Assembly: GCA_036269455.1 (NCBI GenBank)
Contig: DATARS010000088.1
Location: 1 to 21,695, forward strand
DNA from: CF-96 sp036269455
GTDB taxonomy: Bacteria > Chloroflexota > Dormibacteria > Aeolococcales > Aeolococcaceae
Direction: 5' to 3'
DNA length: 21,695 nucleotides
In this document: in pieces, positions 6,719 to 13,958 of the stretch
How the letters are laid out: the number at the start of each line of letters is the position of its first letter
Numbering within the stretch: the first letter of the stretch is position 1
Position numbers and translations under genes: made by a program
Notes under the pieces: model-generated
Databases searched by the model: none
The model's input: only the letters and a program-made list of their open reading frames with translations
What the model was told of the DNA's origin: nothing

Positions 6719-8164
6719 GTGCACGGATCCTCGCTGCGCCTCGCCGTCAACCTCATCCCCGAGGGCCTGCTGCTCGCCGGCGCCCTGATCTGCGGCGCGC
6801 TGGCGCTGCGGCGCAGGGCAACGCCGCGCCTGGTGCGCCTGGTCGCCGCCGTCGCCCTCGTCGCCGCCGGGGCCACCCAGGTCCTCTATCTGAGCGGCAT
6901 GCCCGACGCCGGCTACCGGGCCTACTCCGACGGCCTGGTGGTCGACCGCTACACCACCTTCCTGGTGCCGGTGATGTGCCTGCTCGCGCTCGTCGCGTTG
7001 GCCGCGGCGACGCCGCTGCTGCCGCGGATCGCGACCCACGTCGCCGAGTTCCACGCCCTGCTGCTGATCTCGGTGATCGGCGGCGCGCTGCTGGTGGCGG
7101 CGCGCGAGATGGCGGCGTTCTGGGTGGCGCTGGAGCTCCTCTCGCTCAGCCTGGCGCTCCTCGTCGCCATGGTGAAGACCGATCGCCGCGGCAGCGAGGC
7201 CGCAACCAAGCAGCTGGTCGTCGGCGGCGCCGCGAGCGCCGTGCTCCTCTACGGCTTTGCCCTGCTCTACGGCGCCGGCGGCAGCACCGTCCTCGTCGAC
7301 GTCGCCGCCCACCTGCGCCACGCGACAGCTGCGGTGGCGCTGGGGATGGCGCTGGTGGTCTGCGCGCTGCTCACCAAGCTCGGCGCGGTGCCATTCCACC
7401 AGTGGGTGCCCGACACCCTCCGCGGCGCCCCGCCGGCGGTCGCCGCCCTCGCGATCGGGGTCGGGGGCACCGCGGTGGCGGGCGCCACCGCCCGGCTGGT
7501 GGTCACCACCTTCCCGGTCGTGAGCGGCAACTGGACCGCGCTGGTGGCGCTCGCGGCGGCGCTGAGCCTCCTCTATGGCAACCTCGCCGCGCTGAGTCAG
7601 CACAGCCTGCGCCGGCTGCTCGGCCTCCTCGTCATCGGGCAGGTGGGCTTCCTCCTGCTCGGCCTGCTCGGCGCCTCGCGTGGGGGCGTGGCCGCGCTCG
7701 CCTTCGCCCTGGCCACCGGCGGGGTGACCATCGCCGGGATCCTCGCCGTCCTCGCCGGGCTCGACGGCGCCCTGGGCGACGATGTCGGCGACCTCCGCGG
7801 GCTCAGCCGGCGCAGCCCGCTCGCCGCGGCGATGCTCGGCCTCGGGCTGGTGTCGCTCGCCGGGGTGCCGCCGCTGATCGGCTTCTTCGCCCGGCTGTTC
7901 CTGCTGCAGTCGGCGGTGCTCGCCGGATACGCGTGGCTGGTGCTCCTCGCCCTCGTCACCTCGGTGGTCGGCGCGGTCGCGGTGGCGCGGCTGCTGCTGC
8001 GGATGTACGTCGACCTCCCCGACGAGGGGGCGCCGCCGCTGCACCTGCCGGGCGGCGTGCTCCGCGCCACCGTGGGCCTCTGCGCCGTCGCCACCGTGGC
8101 GCTCGGGATCGCGGCCCAGCCGCTCTTCAACCTCGCCACGGGCGGCGCCGGGTCGATCCACTGA
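6719..8164 (+). CDS. nuoN: NuoN-like antiporter-type subunit
   Basis: At 481 aa this is the expected NuoN size, with about 14 helices. It is the least altered of the three large subunits. It keeps ALELLSLSLALL with E139, SEAATKQLVVG with K164, LLTKLGAVPFHQWVPD with K220 and H227, and the LYGNLAALSQHSLRRLLG loop. The later half-channel differs: the Lys equivalent to E. coli K247 is Gly (G250), and the helix-12 Lys (K395) is Arg (R392, GFFARLF). GTG 6719 follows the nuoM stop by 2 nt. Its 3' end overlaps the next gene by CTGA if the CTG start proposed there is right. An MrpD-type antiporter subunit is the main alternative, but no Mrp B, E, F or G genes are nearby. Confidence 0.9.
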   Translation: MHGSSLRLAVNLIPEGLLLAGALICGALALRRRATPRLVRLVAAVALVAAGATQVLYLSGMPDAGYRAYSDGLVVDRYTTFLVPVMCLLALVALAAATPLLPRIATHVAEFHALLLISVIGGALLVAAREMAAFWVALELLSLSLALLVAMVKTDRRGSEAATKQLVVGGAASAVLLYGFALLYGAGGSTVLVDVAAHLRHATAAVALGMALVVCALLTKLGAVPFHQWVPDTLRGAPPAVAALAIGVGGTAVAGATARLVVTTFPVVSGNWTALVALAAALSLLYGNLAALSQHSLRRLLGLLVIGQVGFLLLGLLGASRGGVAALAFALATGGVTIAGILAVLAGLDGALGDDVGDLRGLSRRSPLAAAMLGLGLVSLAGVPPLIGFFARLFLLQSAVLAGYAWLVLLALVTSVVGAVAVARLLLRMYVDLPDEGAPPLHLPGGVLRATVGLCAVATVALGIAAQPLFNLATGGAGSIH

Positions 8165-9024
8165 CCGCAGAGGCCCCCCGTCCGCTGCTCCGCGGCGGGC
8201 TGCGCGCCGCCACCGCGGCGGTGCGGGCGCTGGGGCCGGCGCGCTACGCGGTCGGCGAGGCCGCCGGCCTGGGCGTGTGGGCGCTGTCGCGGCGGCGCCG
8301 GCTGGCGGCGGCCAACCACCGCCGCCTCGACCCCGGCATCGACGAGCGCGAGGCTCGCCGCCGCGCCCGGCGCTCGTACCGCGAATACGGCCGCACGGTC
8401 GTCGACTTCCTCTGGGGGATCGACCTCGACGCCGCGACCGTGACGCGCTGTACCCACCTCCACGGGCTGGAGGACCTGCTCGCGGTCCGCGACGCCGGCC
8501 GCGGGGCCATCATCGTCCTCGGCCACTTCGGCAGCTGGGACATGTGCGCCAACGTCGCCGCGGTGCACGGCATTCCGCTCAGCACGGTGATGTCGCCGGT
8601 GGGGCCGCCGGCGATCACCGACCTGGTGATCTGGGCCCGTGAGAGCAATCAGCTCGAGGTGTTCACCCCCGAGCGGGCGGCGCGCGGCCTGGTCCGGGCG
8701 CTCCGCCGGGGGCGCTTCGTCTGCCTGCTCTGCGACATCCCCGGCGGCGGCCCGACGGTGGTGGTCGACTATTGCGGCGGCCCGGTGGCCTTCACCACCG
8801 CTCCCGCGGTGCTCGCCCGGGTGACCGGGGCCCCCATCTTCCCGATCGACAGCCACCGGAGCCGGGATGGGTACGAGATCGTCGTCCAGCCACCGGTGGT
8901 CGTCGAGCCGGGAGAGGACGACACCACGGTGATGCAGCGGGTGGCCGTCTCGCTCGAACGCGTCGTCCGGCGGCACCCCGAGCAGTGGTATCCGTTCGGC
9001 CAGGTCTATGCCGACGAGCGCTGA
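8161..9024 (+). CDS. Lysophospholipid/lipid A-type acyltransferase family protein (PatA/LpxL-like)
   Basis: A membrane-associated acyltransferase of the LpxL/HtrB family, which in Actinobacteria includes PatA, the acyltransferase of phosphatidylinositol mannosides. The catalytic HX4D motif is GHFGSWD (H122, D127 counted from 8161). Family hallmarks follow: CDIPGGG, a FTTAPAVLARVTGAPIFPI segment, and the closing HPEQWYPF. It acts at the cytoplasmic membrane on an acyl-ACP or acyl-CoA donor. The start is unusual. CTG 8161 overlaps the NuoN stop as CTGA, while the first standard start is GTG 8221, 20 codons later. A PatA-like N-terminal region appears to begin before that GTG, so CTG is preferred, not proven. 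The glycosyltransferase gene downstream suggests a glycolipid acceptor. Confidence 0.88.
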   Translation: MTAEAPRPLLRGGLRAATAAVRALGPARYAVGEAAGLGVWALSRRRRLAAANHRRLDPGIDEREARRRARRSYREYGRTVVDFLWGIDLDAATVTRCTHLHGLEDLLAVRDAGRGAIIVLGHFGSWDMCANVAAVHGIPLSTVMSPVGPPAITDLVIWARESNQLEVFTPERAARGLVRALRRGRFVCLLCDIPGGGPTVVVDYCGGPVAFTTAPAVLARVTGAPIFPIDSHRSRDGYEIVVQPPVVVEPGEDDTTVMQRVAVSLERVVRRHPEQWYPFGQVYADER

Positions 9025-9046
9025 TCGCGCCGGCGGGACGCTGGAG

Positions 9047-9052
9047 TATCCT
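9047..9052 (+). promoter_or_regulatory. Possible -10 box TATCCT before the GT4 gene
   Basis: TATCCT lies in the 87-bp gap after the acyltransferase gene, 9 nt before ATG 9062 of a 20-codon mini-ORF. It fits the TANNNT pattern of the other promoters here, with slightly longer spacing. It could start a leaderless transcript or one with a leader of about 60 nt for the GT4 gene. Confidence 0.4.
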
Positions 9053-9061
9053 CGGTCGGGG

Positions 9062-9124
9062 ATGGTCGACGCCCTCTTGCCCCCGACCCTCGGCGGCGTT
9101 CCGCGCCCGGCGTGCCTCGGGTGA
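9062..9124 (+). CDS. Candidate 20-aa leader ORF
   Basis: ATG 9062 opens a 20-codon frame reading MVDALLPPTLGGVPRPACLG. Its TGA at 9122-9124 overlaps a GTG at 9121 (GTGA), the second possible start of the glycosyltransferase. A candidate -10 box precedes it at leaderless distance. The short length makes it easy to obtain by chance. If real, it could couple ribosomes into the GT4 gene. Confidence 0.25.
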   Translation: MVDALLPPTLGGVPRPACLG

Positions 9125-10254
9125 CCGCCACAGGGCTGCGGGTCGCCTGGTTCGGCCATGCTGAGGGGCGGCGCGCCGACGGGCTGTCCACCTACAGCCG
9201 CGAGCAGGTCGGTGCGCTGGCGGCGCGGGGCCTCCAGGTGCGCTTCTTCTCCCACGACGTGGACGGCGACGTGGTGCCGGCCCCGACGGTCCGGCTGCGG
9301 GCGCTGCGGGTGAAGACGCTGACGGTCTCACTGCCCGGGTCGCGCGAACGGATCGGCGAGGTCCTCGCCGAGCTCCGCCCCGACATCGTCCACTGCTCCT
9401 GGAGCTTCTCCACCCTCGATGGCGAGATCGCCCGCATGGCCAGGGCCGCCGGCGCCGCGACGGTGGCGACCTTCCACCTGCCCTATGCATCCCCGCGCAG
9501 CGCCCGGGGACGGGTGCTTCGCGGTCTCTACCGCTGGCACGTGCGCAATCTCTCCGCCTACGACCACTGCGTGGCGCTGAGCGAGGATCAGCGCCAGCTC
9601 ATCACCTCCGCCGGCTATCCGGCGGATCGGGTCACGGTGGTCCACAACGCCGTGGACACCGACGCCATCACCCCCGGCACGTCCGACCTGCGCCGCCGGC
9701 TCGGGGCTCGTTTCGTGGTGGCGTACATGGGCCGGCTCGACCCCGAGAAGCGCATTCCCGCGCTGGTGCGCAGCTTCCTCGACCTGGGCTGGCCCGACGA
9801 CCACGTCCTGGTCATCGCCGGCGGCGGCGCCCACGACCGCCGACTGCGCCGCATGGTCGCCGACCGCGGCAACGTGCGCTTCCTCGGTGTGGTCACCGAC
9901 CCGGCGCTGCGCCTCGAGCTGCTCCGCGCCGCCGACGTCTACGTGCTGCCCTCGACCGCCGAGGGGCTGGCGCTCAGCATGCTCGAGGCGATGGCGGCGG
10001 GCTGCGCGGTGATCGCCACCGAGGCGGGCGAGGACGGCCCCGCGCTCGGCGACGCCGGCATCCGCCTCCCCGTCAACCCGCTGGAGCCCCATCTCGGCAC
10101 CGCGCTGCAGCGGCTGCGCGACGACCCCGCGCTGCGCGCCGACCTCGGCGCCCGGGCGCGCGCCCGGGTCCTCGAGCACTACGCGCTGAGCGTCGGCGTC
10201 GAACGCCTCGTCGACCTCTACGCGCGCCTGCGCGCCGCCAGGGCGGCGGCATGA
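9121..10254 (+). CDS. Family 4 glycosyltransferase (PimA/PimB type fold)
   Basis: A GT-B, retaining glycosyltransferase of family GT4, probably cytoplasmic and membrane-associated, moving a sugar from a nucleotide donor. The N-terminal Rossmann half starts LRVAWFGHAEG and has the early Gly/Ser loop (DGLSTYS). The hinge region reads VVHNAVDTDAITPG. The donor half has GRLDPEKR and the EX7E pair in AEGLALSMLEAMAAGCAVIAT. GTG 9121 (377 aa) overlaps the mini-ORF stop. GTG 9112 (380 aa) is the alternative. An acyltransferase gene followed by a GT4 gene resembles the actinobacterial patA-pimA pair, so a mannosylated or other glycolipid is a reasonable guess. The sugar and acceptor cannot be read from the sequence. 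Confidence 0.92.
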   Translation: MTATGLRVAWFGHAEGRRADGLSTYSREQVGALAARGLQVRFFSHDVDGDVVPAPTVRLRALRVKTLTVSLPGSRERIGEVLAELRPDIVHCSWSFSTLDGEIARMARAAGAATVATFHLPYASPRSARGRVLRGLYRWHVRNLSAYDHCVALSEDQRQLITSAGYPADRVTVVHNAVDTDAITPGTSDLRRRLGARFVVAYMGRLDPEKRIPALVRSFLDLGWPDDHVLVIAGGGAHDRRLRRMVADRGNVRFLGVVTDPALRLELLRAADVYVLPSTAEGLALSMLEAMAAGCAVIATEAGEDGPALGDAGIRLPVNPLEPHLGTALQRLRDDPALRADLGARARARVLEHYALSVGVERLVDLYARLRAARAAA

Positions 10255-10316
10255 GCCCGGCCCTCCACCGCATCGCGATGGGGGAGGGTGGCTCGAGGAG
10301 GACATCCGCGCGGTGA
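10251..10316 (+). CDS. Candidate 21-aa linker ORF between GT4 and DegV
   Basis: ATG 10251 overlaps the GT4 stop (ATGA). The frame reads MSPALHRIAMGEGGSRRTSAR and ends at TGA 10314-10316, which overlaps the DegV start GTG 10313 (GTGA). Both ends therefore form coupling overlaps. It may be a chance frame, since DegV also has its own GAGGAGGA at 10295-10302. No product is claimed. Confidence 0.25.
   Translation: MSPALHRIAMGEGGSRRTSAR
10295..10302 (+). promoter_or_regulatory. Shine-Dalgarno GAGGAGGA before degV
   Basis: A strong GAGGAGGA match lies 10 nt before GTG 10313 and supports that start for the DegV family gene. Confidence 0.65.
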
Positions 10317-11203
10317 GCACCAGGATCGCCCGCCGGCGCTGTGCGCTGGTCGTGGACAGCGGGGCGGTGATCGCCCCGGCGCCCGAGCAGGGGGTCGAGG
10401 TGGTGCCGCTGCGGATCGTCTTCGGCGACCGGGCCTTCCACGACGGCGTCGACATGTCCGCGGAGGAGTTCTACGGGCGCCTCGCCGCCGGGGAGACGCC
10501 GACGACCTCCACCCCCAGCCCGGGCGAGTACCTCGAGGCGTTCCGGGCCGCCGACGCCGATCACGTCGTCTGCCTCACCATCCCCGCCTCGCTGAGCGCC
10601 ATGCACGACTCCGCGACCCTGGCGGCCCGGCTGCTCGCCGACGAGGAGCCGGGCCGCACGGTCGAGGTGATCGACACCGGCAACGCCGCCGCCGGCCACG
10701 GCCTGGTGGCCCGCGCCGCCGCCCTGCTCTGCGCCGCAGGCGCCCCACCGGACGAGGTCCGTGAGCGGGTCCGGCACGCCGGCAGCGAGGTGCGGATGTA
10801 CGGCACCCTGAGCACCCTCGCGCACCTGGCACGCAGCGGCCGGGTCCCCTCGATCGCCGCGGGCATCTCCGACCTCATCGGGGTGCGGCCGATCTTCGAG
10901 CTCCGCCACGGCGAGGCCCGGAGGGCGGCGCTCGTCCGCGGCGAGCGGCGGATGCTCCGCGCCTTCCAGCGGCTCGCCCGCGACCAGCTCGGGGAGACCC
11001 CGCCGCCGGTCTGGCTGCTGGTGGTCCACGCCGCCGCCCCCGGACCCGCCGCCCAGCTCCGTGACGCCCTCCACGAGGTGCTCCCGGTGGGGCGCAGCGA
11101 GACGACCTCGCTCACCCCGGTGATGGGCGCGTACACCGGTCCCGGGATGACCGGGTTCGCGGTCATGCCCCTGCGCGGCGCCGAGGCCGAGGGGGTGCCC
11201 TGA
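10313..11203 (+). CDS. DegV family fatty-acid-binding protein (FakB-like)
   Basis: DegV/FakB proteins bind a free fatty acid and present it to the kinase FakA. The resulting acyl phosphate can feed PlsX/PlsY phospholipid synthesis. At 296 aa the protein has the family landmarks: LVVDSGA near residue 13, TPTTSTPSPGEYLEAF at about 62-77 with the carboxylate-binding Thr/Ser segment, IPASLSAMHDSA at about 88-99, LAHLARSGRVPS, IGVRPIFEL, and the closing TGPGMTGFAVMPL. The opening DSGAVIAP differs from the common DSTADLP. No fakA-like gene is in the window. The stop overlaps the ATG of the next gene, a PlsY paralogue, by one base (TGATG). That matches the metabolic link between the two families. 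Confidence 0.9.
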   Translation: MSTRIARRRCALVVDSGAVIAPAPEQGVEVVPLRIVFGDRAFHDGVDMSAEEFYGRLAAGETPTTSTPSPGEYLEAFRAADADHVVCLTIPASLSAMHDSATLAARLLADEEPGRTVEVIDTGNAAAGHGLVARAAALLCAAGAPPDEVRERVRHAGSEVRMYGTLSTLAHLARSGRVPSIAAGISDLIGVRPIFELRHGEARRAALVRGERRMLRAFQRLARDQLGETPPPVWLLVVHAAAPGPAAQLRDALHEVLPVGRSETTSLTPVMGAYTGPGMTGFAVMPLRGAEAEGVP

Positions 11204-11871
11204 TGCAGGTCCCGACCACCACCTGGACGATCGCCGCGATGGGGCTGCTCGCCTACCTGGTCGGCGGCGTCCCCGTCGGCCTGGTGCTCCTGCGGCTGCG
11301 CCGGCCGCGGGTCGACATCCGCGCGCTCGGCAGCGGCAACATCGGCACCTCGAACATCTACCGCAACGTCGACGCCGGCCTCGCCGCGGTGGTGGGGCCG
11401 CTGCAATTCCTCCAGGGGCTGCTCCCGGTGTGGGTGGCCACCCGCGCCGGCTTCCCCCTGCCGGTGATCGGCCTGGCCGCGGTGTGCGCGGTGATCGGCA
11501 ACGGCTGGCCGGTCTACGCCGGGTTCCACGGCGGCCGCGGGGTGGCGGTCGCCACCGGGGCGGTGGCGGGGATGAGCGTGCTCGGGCTCGCGACCCTGCT
11601 CGCCTGCTACCTGATCGGGGCCCTCGGTCGGCAGATCGCCCTCGGCGTGCTCGCCGGCTTCCTCCTGCTCCCGGCGGTGGGGCTGGTGGCGGCCTCAAGG
11701 GGGGACGCCGCCGCGTTCGCCGCCGTGCTGGTGCTCATCGTCCTGCGCCGGCTCGAGGGCGCGCTCACCGACGCGCGCCACGATCGCCGGCCCTGGCGGA
11801 TGCTGGCGCTGCGGCTGACCCGCGACCAGCGCCCGGGCCGGCCGCTGGTGGGCCGGAGGACGGACGGGTAG
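11203..11871 (+). CDS. Divergent PlsY-family glycerol-3-phosphate acyltransferase paralogue
   Basis: PlsY is a multi-helix membrane enzyme that moves an acyl group from acyl phosphate to glycerol-3-phosphate. This 222-aa protein keeps the scaffold: GGVPVGLVLL, VDIRALGSGNIGTSNIYR and YAGFHGGRGVAVATG. Several conserved residues are changed: Ser to Gly in GSxP (GGVP), Asp and Lys of DxxKG to Gln and Gln (QFLQG), His to Asn in the GHxxP motif (GNGWP), and Lys to Arg in GGKG (GGRG). A second, more standard PlsY lies at 18262-18939. This copy may have a new substrate or none. It overlaps degV by one base and stops 8 nt before the UPF0104 gene, so it belongs to the lipid operon. Confidence 0.85.
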   Translation: MQVPTTTWTIAAMGLLAYLVGGVPVGLVLLRLRRPRVDIRALGSGNIGTSNIYRNVDAGLAAVVGPLQFLQGLLPVWVATRAGFPLPVIGLAAVCAVIGNGWPVYAGFHGGRGVAVATGAVAGMSVLGLATLLACYLIGALGRQIALGVLAGFLLLPAVGLVAASRGDAAAFAAVLVLIVLRRLEGALTDARHDRRPWRMLALRLTRDQRPGRPLVGRRTDG

Positions 11872-11879
11872 CCGCCCCG

Positions 11880-12857
11880 ATGCGGCGCCCGGGCTGGCGC
11901 CGGATGCGCAACCTGATCCCGGCGGCGATCGGCGTCGCCTCGGTGGCGGCACTTCTGCTCGTCGTCAACCCGGCCGAGTTCGCCCGCTCGGTCGCGGGGT
12001 TCCGGCTCTGGTCGATCCCCGGAATCGTGGCCCTCTCGCTGTCGTACTACCTGCTCCAGGGGCTGCGCTGGCACCCGCTGCTCCGCGCCGTGGGGGTGCG
12101 TCTCCCCCTCGGCCGCACCCTGCTCCTCAACCTCGCCGGCCAGTCGACCGGCCTGCTCCCCCTCGGCGAGCTGACCCGGGCGGTGCTGGTGGCCGAGGCC
12201 GCCGGCGCGGAGTTCGGCACCGTGGTCGCGACCATCACCGTCCAGGAGCTGCTCTACACCCTGGTGATCATCGCCGCCGCGGTGCCCGGCGCCTTCGGCC
12301 ACCCCGCCGCCGCCGAGGGGATCATCGCCGCGCTCCTCGGAGTGGTGGTGGTGCTGCTCATCCTCACCATCGGGTCGTTCTTCCGGGTGGTGATCCGCGG
12401 GGTCGACCGCATCCCGCTGGCGCGCCGGGTCGTGCCCCAGGCCCGCGAGCTGCAGCGCGAGACCGTCGTCCTGCTTCGCCGCTGGGACACCTGGCTCTGG
12501 TCGGTGCTCAGCATCGCCGGGGCGGTGGTGGCGATCAGCCTCTTCTGGCTGGTGGTCGACAGTCTGCGGCCGGGGTTCCTCAGCTGGCAGGACGCCGCCT
12601 TCGTCTACGCCGTCTCCCACGTCGTCGGGGCGATCAGCCTGAGCCCCGGCGGGCTCGGCGGCTTCGAGGCGAGCGTCGCCGGCCTGCTCGTCGTCGTCGG
12701 CGTCGACCCCGGGACCGCCGCCGCCGCCGCGCTGGTGCAGCGCGCCGCCGACAAGGGCCTGGCCACCGTCGCCGGGCTGATCGCCTTCATGATCGCCCGG
12801 CGGCGCTACTCGTTCTCCGGTCGGGACCTCTTTCGCCACCCCGCCGCGTCGGGATAG
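11880..12857 (+). CDS. UPF0104 / lysylphosphatidylglycerol synthase transmembrane-type protein
   Basis: This 325-aa integral membrane protein has about eight helices of the LPG_synthase_TM (UPF0104, flippase-like) family. Hallmarks are LSYYLLQGLRWHPLLRAVG near the second helix, LLNLAGQSTGLLPLGELTRAVLVAEAAG, and the late SLSPGGLGGFEASVAGLLVVVGVDP segment. There is no soluble MprF lysyl-transferase domain, so it is not a full lysyl-PG synthase. Relatives are thought to move or support polar lipids and glycolipids, which suits this gene block. ATG 11880 starts 8 nt after the PlsY stop. The last 52 bp overlap the 3' end of a second UPF0104 gene on the opposite strand. Confidence 0.88.
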   Translation: MRRPGWRRMRNLIPAAIGVASVAALLLVVNPAEFARSVAGFRLWSIPGIVALSLSYYLLQGLRWHPLLRAVGVRLPLGRTLLLNLAGQSTGLLPLGELTRAVLVAEAAGAEFGTVVATITVQELLYTLVIIAAAVPGAFGHPAAAEGIIAALLGVVVVLLILTIGSFFRVVIRGVDRIPLARRVVPQARELQRETVVLLRRWDTWLWSVLSIAGAVVAISLFWLVVDSLRPGFLSWQDAAFVYAVSHVVGAISLSPGGLGGFEASVAGLLVVVGVDPGTAAAAALVQRAADKGLATVAGLIAFMIARRRYSFSGRDLFRHPAASG

Positions 12858-13864
12858 ACGCGGATCGGGACCAGGTCGAGGCGGCCGATCAGCCGCGCCG
12901 GGCGGGGCGGGAGGCGGTGCTCGACGAGCAGCGCGAGGCCGCCGAGGACGGCGAAGGGGATCATCTGGAGGTCGACGAAGAGGCTCAGCGCGGCGGCCAT
13001 GGCCGCGGGGACGTGGGCGTGGACGAGCAGGGCGAACACCACCCCCTCGCGCACCCCGAGGCCGTTCGCGGAGATGGGCACGAAGGTGGCGAGCAGCGAG
13101 ATCGGCAGGGCGACGGCGAAGACCGACCAGGCGACGTTGCGCCCGAGCGCGAGCGCGAAGGCCTCCATCGAGAAGAGGTTGAGGCCCCAGCCGACGGCGC
13201 CGGCCACGATGCTCTGGGCGAGCACCCGCGGCCGGTCGCGGTAGGCGGCGAAGGTCCGGGTGAAGGGGCCGAGGAAGCGCGCCGCGGCGTGGGCCGCACG
13301 GCGGTGCTCGGGGATCCGCGCCCGGACGTGCTCCGCGAGCAGCGCCAGCGTCCAGGCCACCAGCATGAAGGCGGCGAAACCGGCGAAGCCGGCGAAGACG
13401 GGGACGTGAAGCAGGTCGCGGAGCATCACCGCCGCCGCCAGCGCCCAGAGCGACATCCCCAGGGTGCCGGCCATCCGGCCGCCGATCAGCGAGGCGACCA
13501 TCGGCCCGTGGCCGGTGATCCGGCCGATGCGCAGCGCCCGCATCGCGTCGCCGCCGACGCCGGCGGGCAGCACCTGGCTGACGAACAGCCCCTTGAGGTA
13601 CCAGGAGCCGAGAAATGACCAGTCGAGCCCGTGGCCGGTGCCGCGGAGCAGGACCCCCCACTCGAGGACGCTGGAGATCACCGAGAGGGCGGCGAGCGCC
13701 ACCGCGAGCAGCGTCCACCAGGGCGAGACGTGGCCGAGGAGGCGGACCGCCGCGCCGAGATCGACGGCGTGGAGGAAGAGGATGGCGCCGACCCCGGTGC
13801 CGGCGAGGCGGACCCAGGGGGAGCCGAGGAGCCGCGGGCACGCGCGGCCGAGGCGACGGAGCAT
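12806..13864 (-). CDS. UPF0104 / lysylphosphatidylglycerol synthase transmembrane-type protein, second copy
   Basis: A 352-aa relative of the preceding gene, on the other strand. Family landmarks are WGVLLRGTG in the first third, GSWYLKGLFVSQVLPAGVGGDAMRALRIGRITG (the LPG_synthase_TM signature around a conserved GGD) and the late VPISANGLGVREGVVFALLV. The GGDAMR/ANGLGVRE version is the standard form, while the + strand paralogue has the GELTRA/SPGGLGGFE version. The two are diverged rather than recently duplicated. ATG 13864 is chosen over upstream codons because TAGGCT lies 8 nt before it at leaderless distance. It likely acts in lipid or glycolipid handling, but no substrate can be read. 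Confidence 0.88.
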   Translation of the reverse strand: MLRRLGRACPRLLGSPWVRLAGTGVGAILFLHAVDLGAAVRLLGHVSPWWTLLAVALAALSVISSVLEWGVLLRGTGHGLDWSFLGSWYLKGLFVSQVLPAGVGGDAMRALRIGRITGHGPMVASLIGGRMAGTLGMSLWALAAAVMLRDLLHVPVFAGFAGFAAFMLVAWTLALLAEHVRARIPEHRRAAHAAARFLGPFTRTFAAYRDRPRVLAQSIVAGAVGWGLNLFSMEAFALALGRNVAWSVFAVALPISLLATFVPISANGLGVREGVVFALLVHAHVPAAMAAALSLFVDLQMIPFAVLGGLALLVEHRLPPRPARLIGRLDLVPIRVYPDAAGWRKRSRPENE

Positions 13865-13872
13865 GGCGGCAC

Positions 13873-13878
13873 AGCCTA
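13873..13878 (-). promoter_or_regulatory. TANNNT -10 box (TAGGCT) for the minus-strand UPF0104 gene
   Basis: Read on the - strand, TAGGCT ends 8 nt before ATG 13864, the spacing seen at the other leaderless-type starts. It lies in the 106-bp divergent region 13865-13970, shared with the promoter of the DUF1802 gene. A weak inverted repeat (CCACG 13904-13908, CGTGG 13918-13922) sits between them. Confidence 0.45.
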
Positions 13879-13958
13879 CTTGGCCGCGGCGCTCGGTGCG
13901 CTCCCACGTTGCAGCACCGTGGCCCGTCCCGCACCTCGGATCGCGACGGTTGCGCACG

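Noticed and set aside
1789..8164. Cluster as an Mrp-type Na+/H+ antiporter
   Set aside because: MrpB, E, F and G are missing, J- and A-like proteins are present, and the L-like protein has the lateral-helix C-terminus of NuoL. The order is that of complex I.
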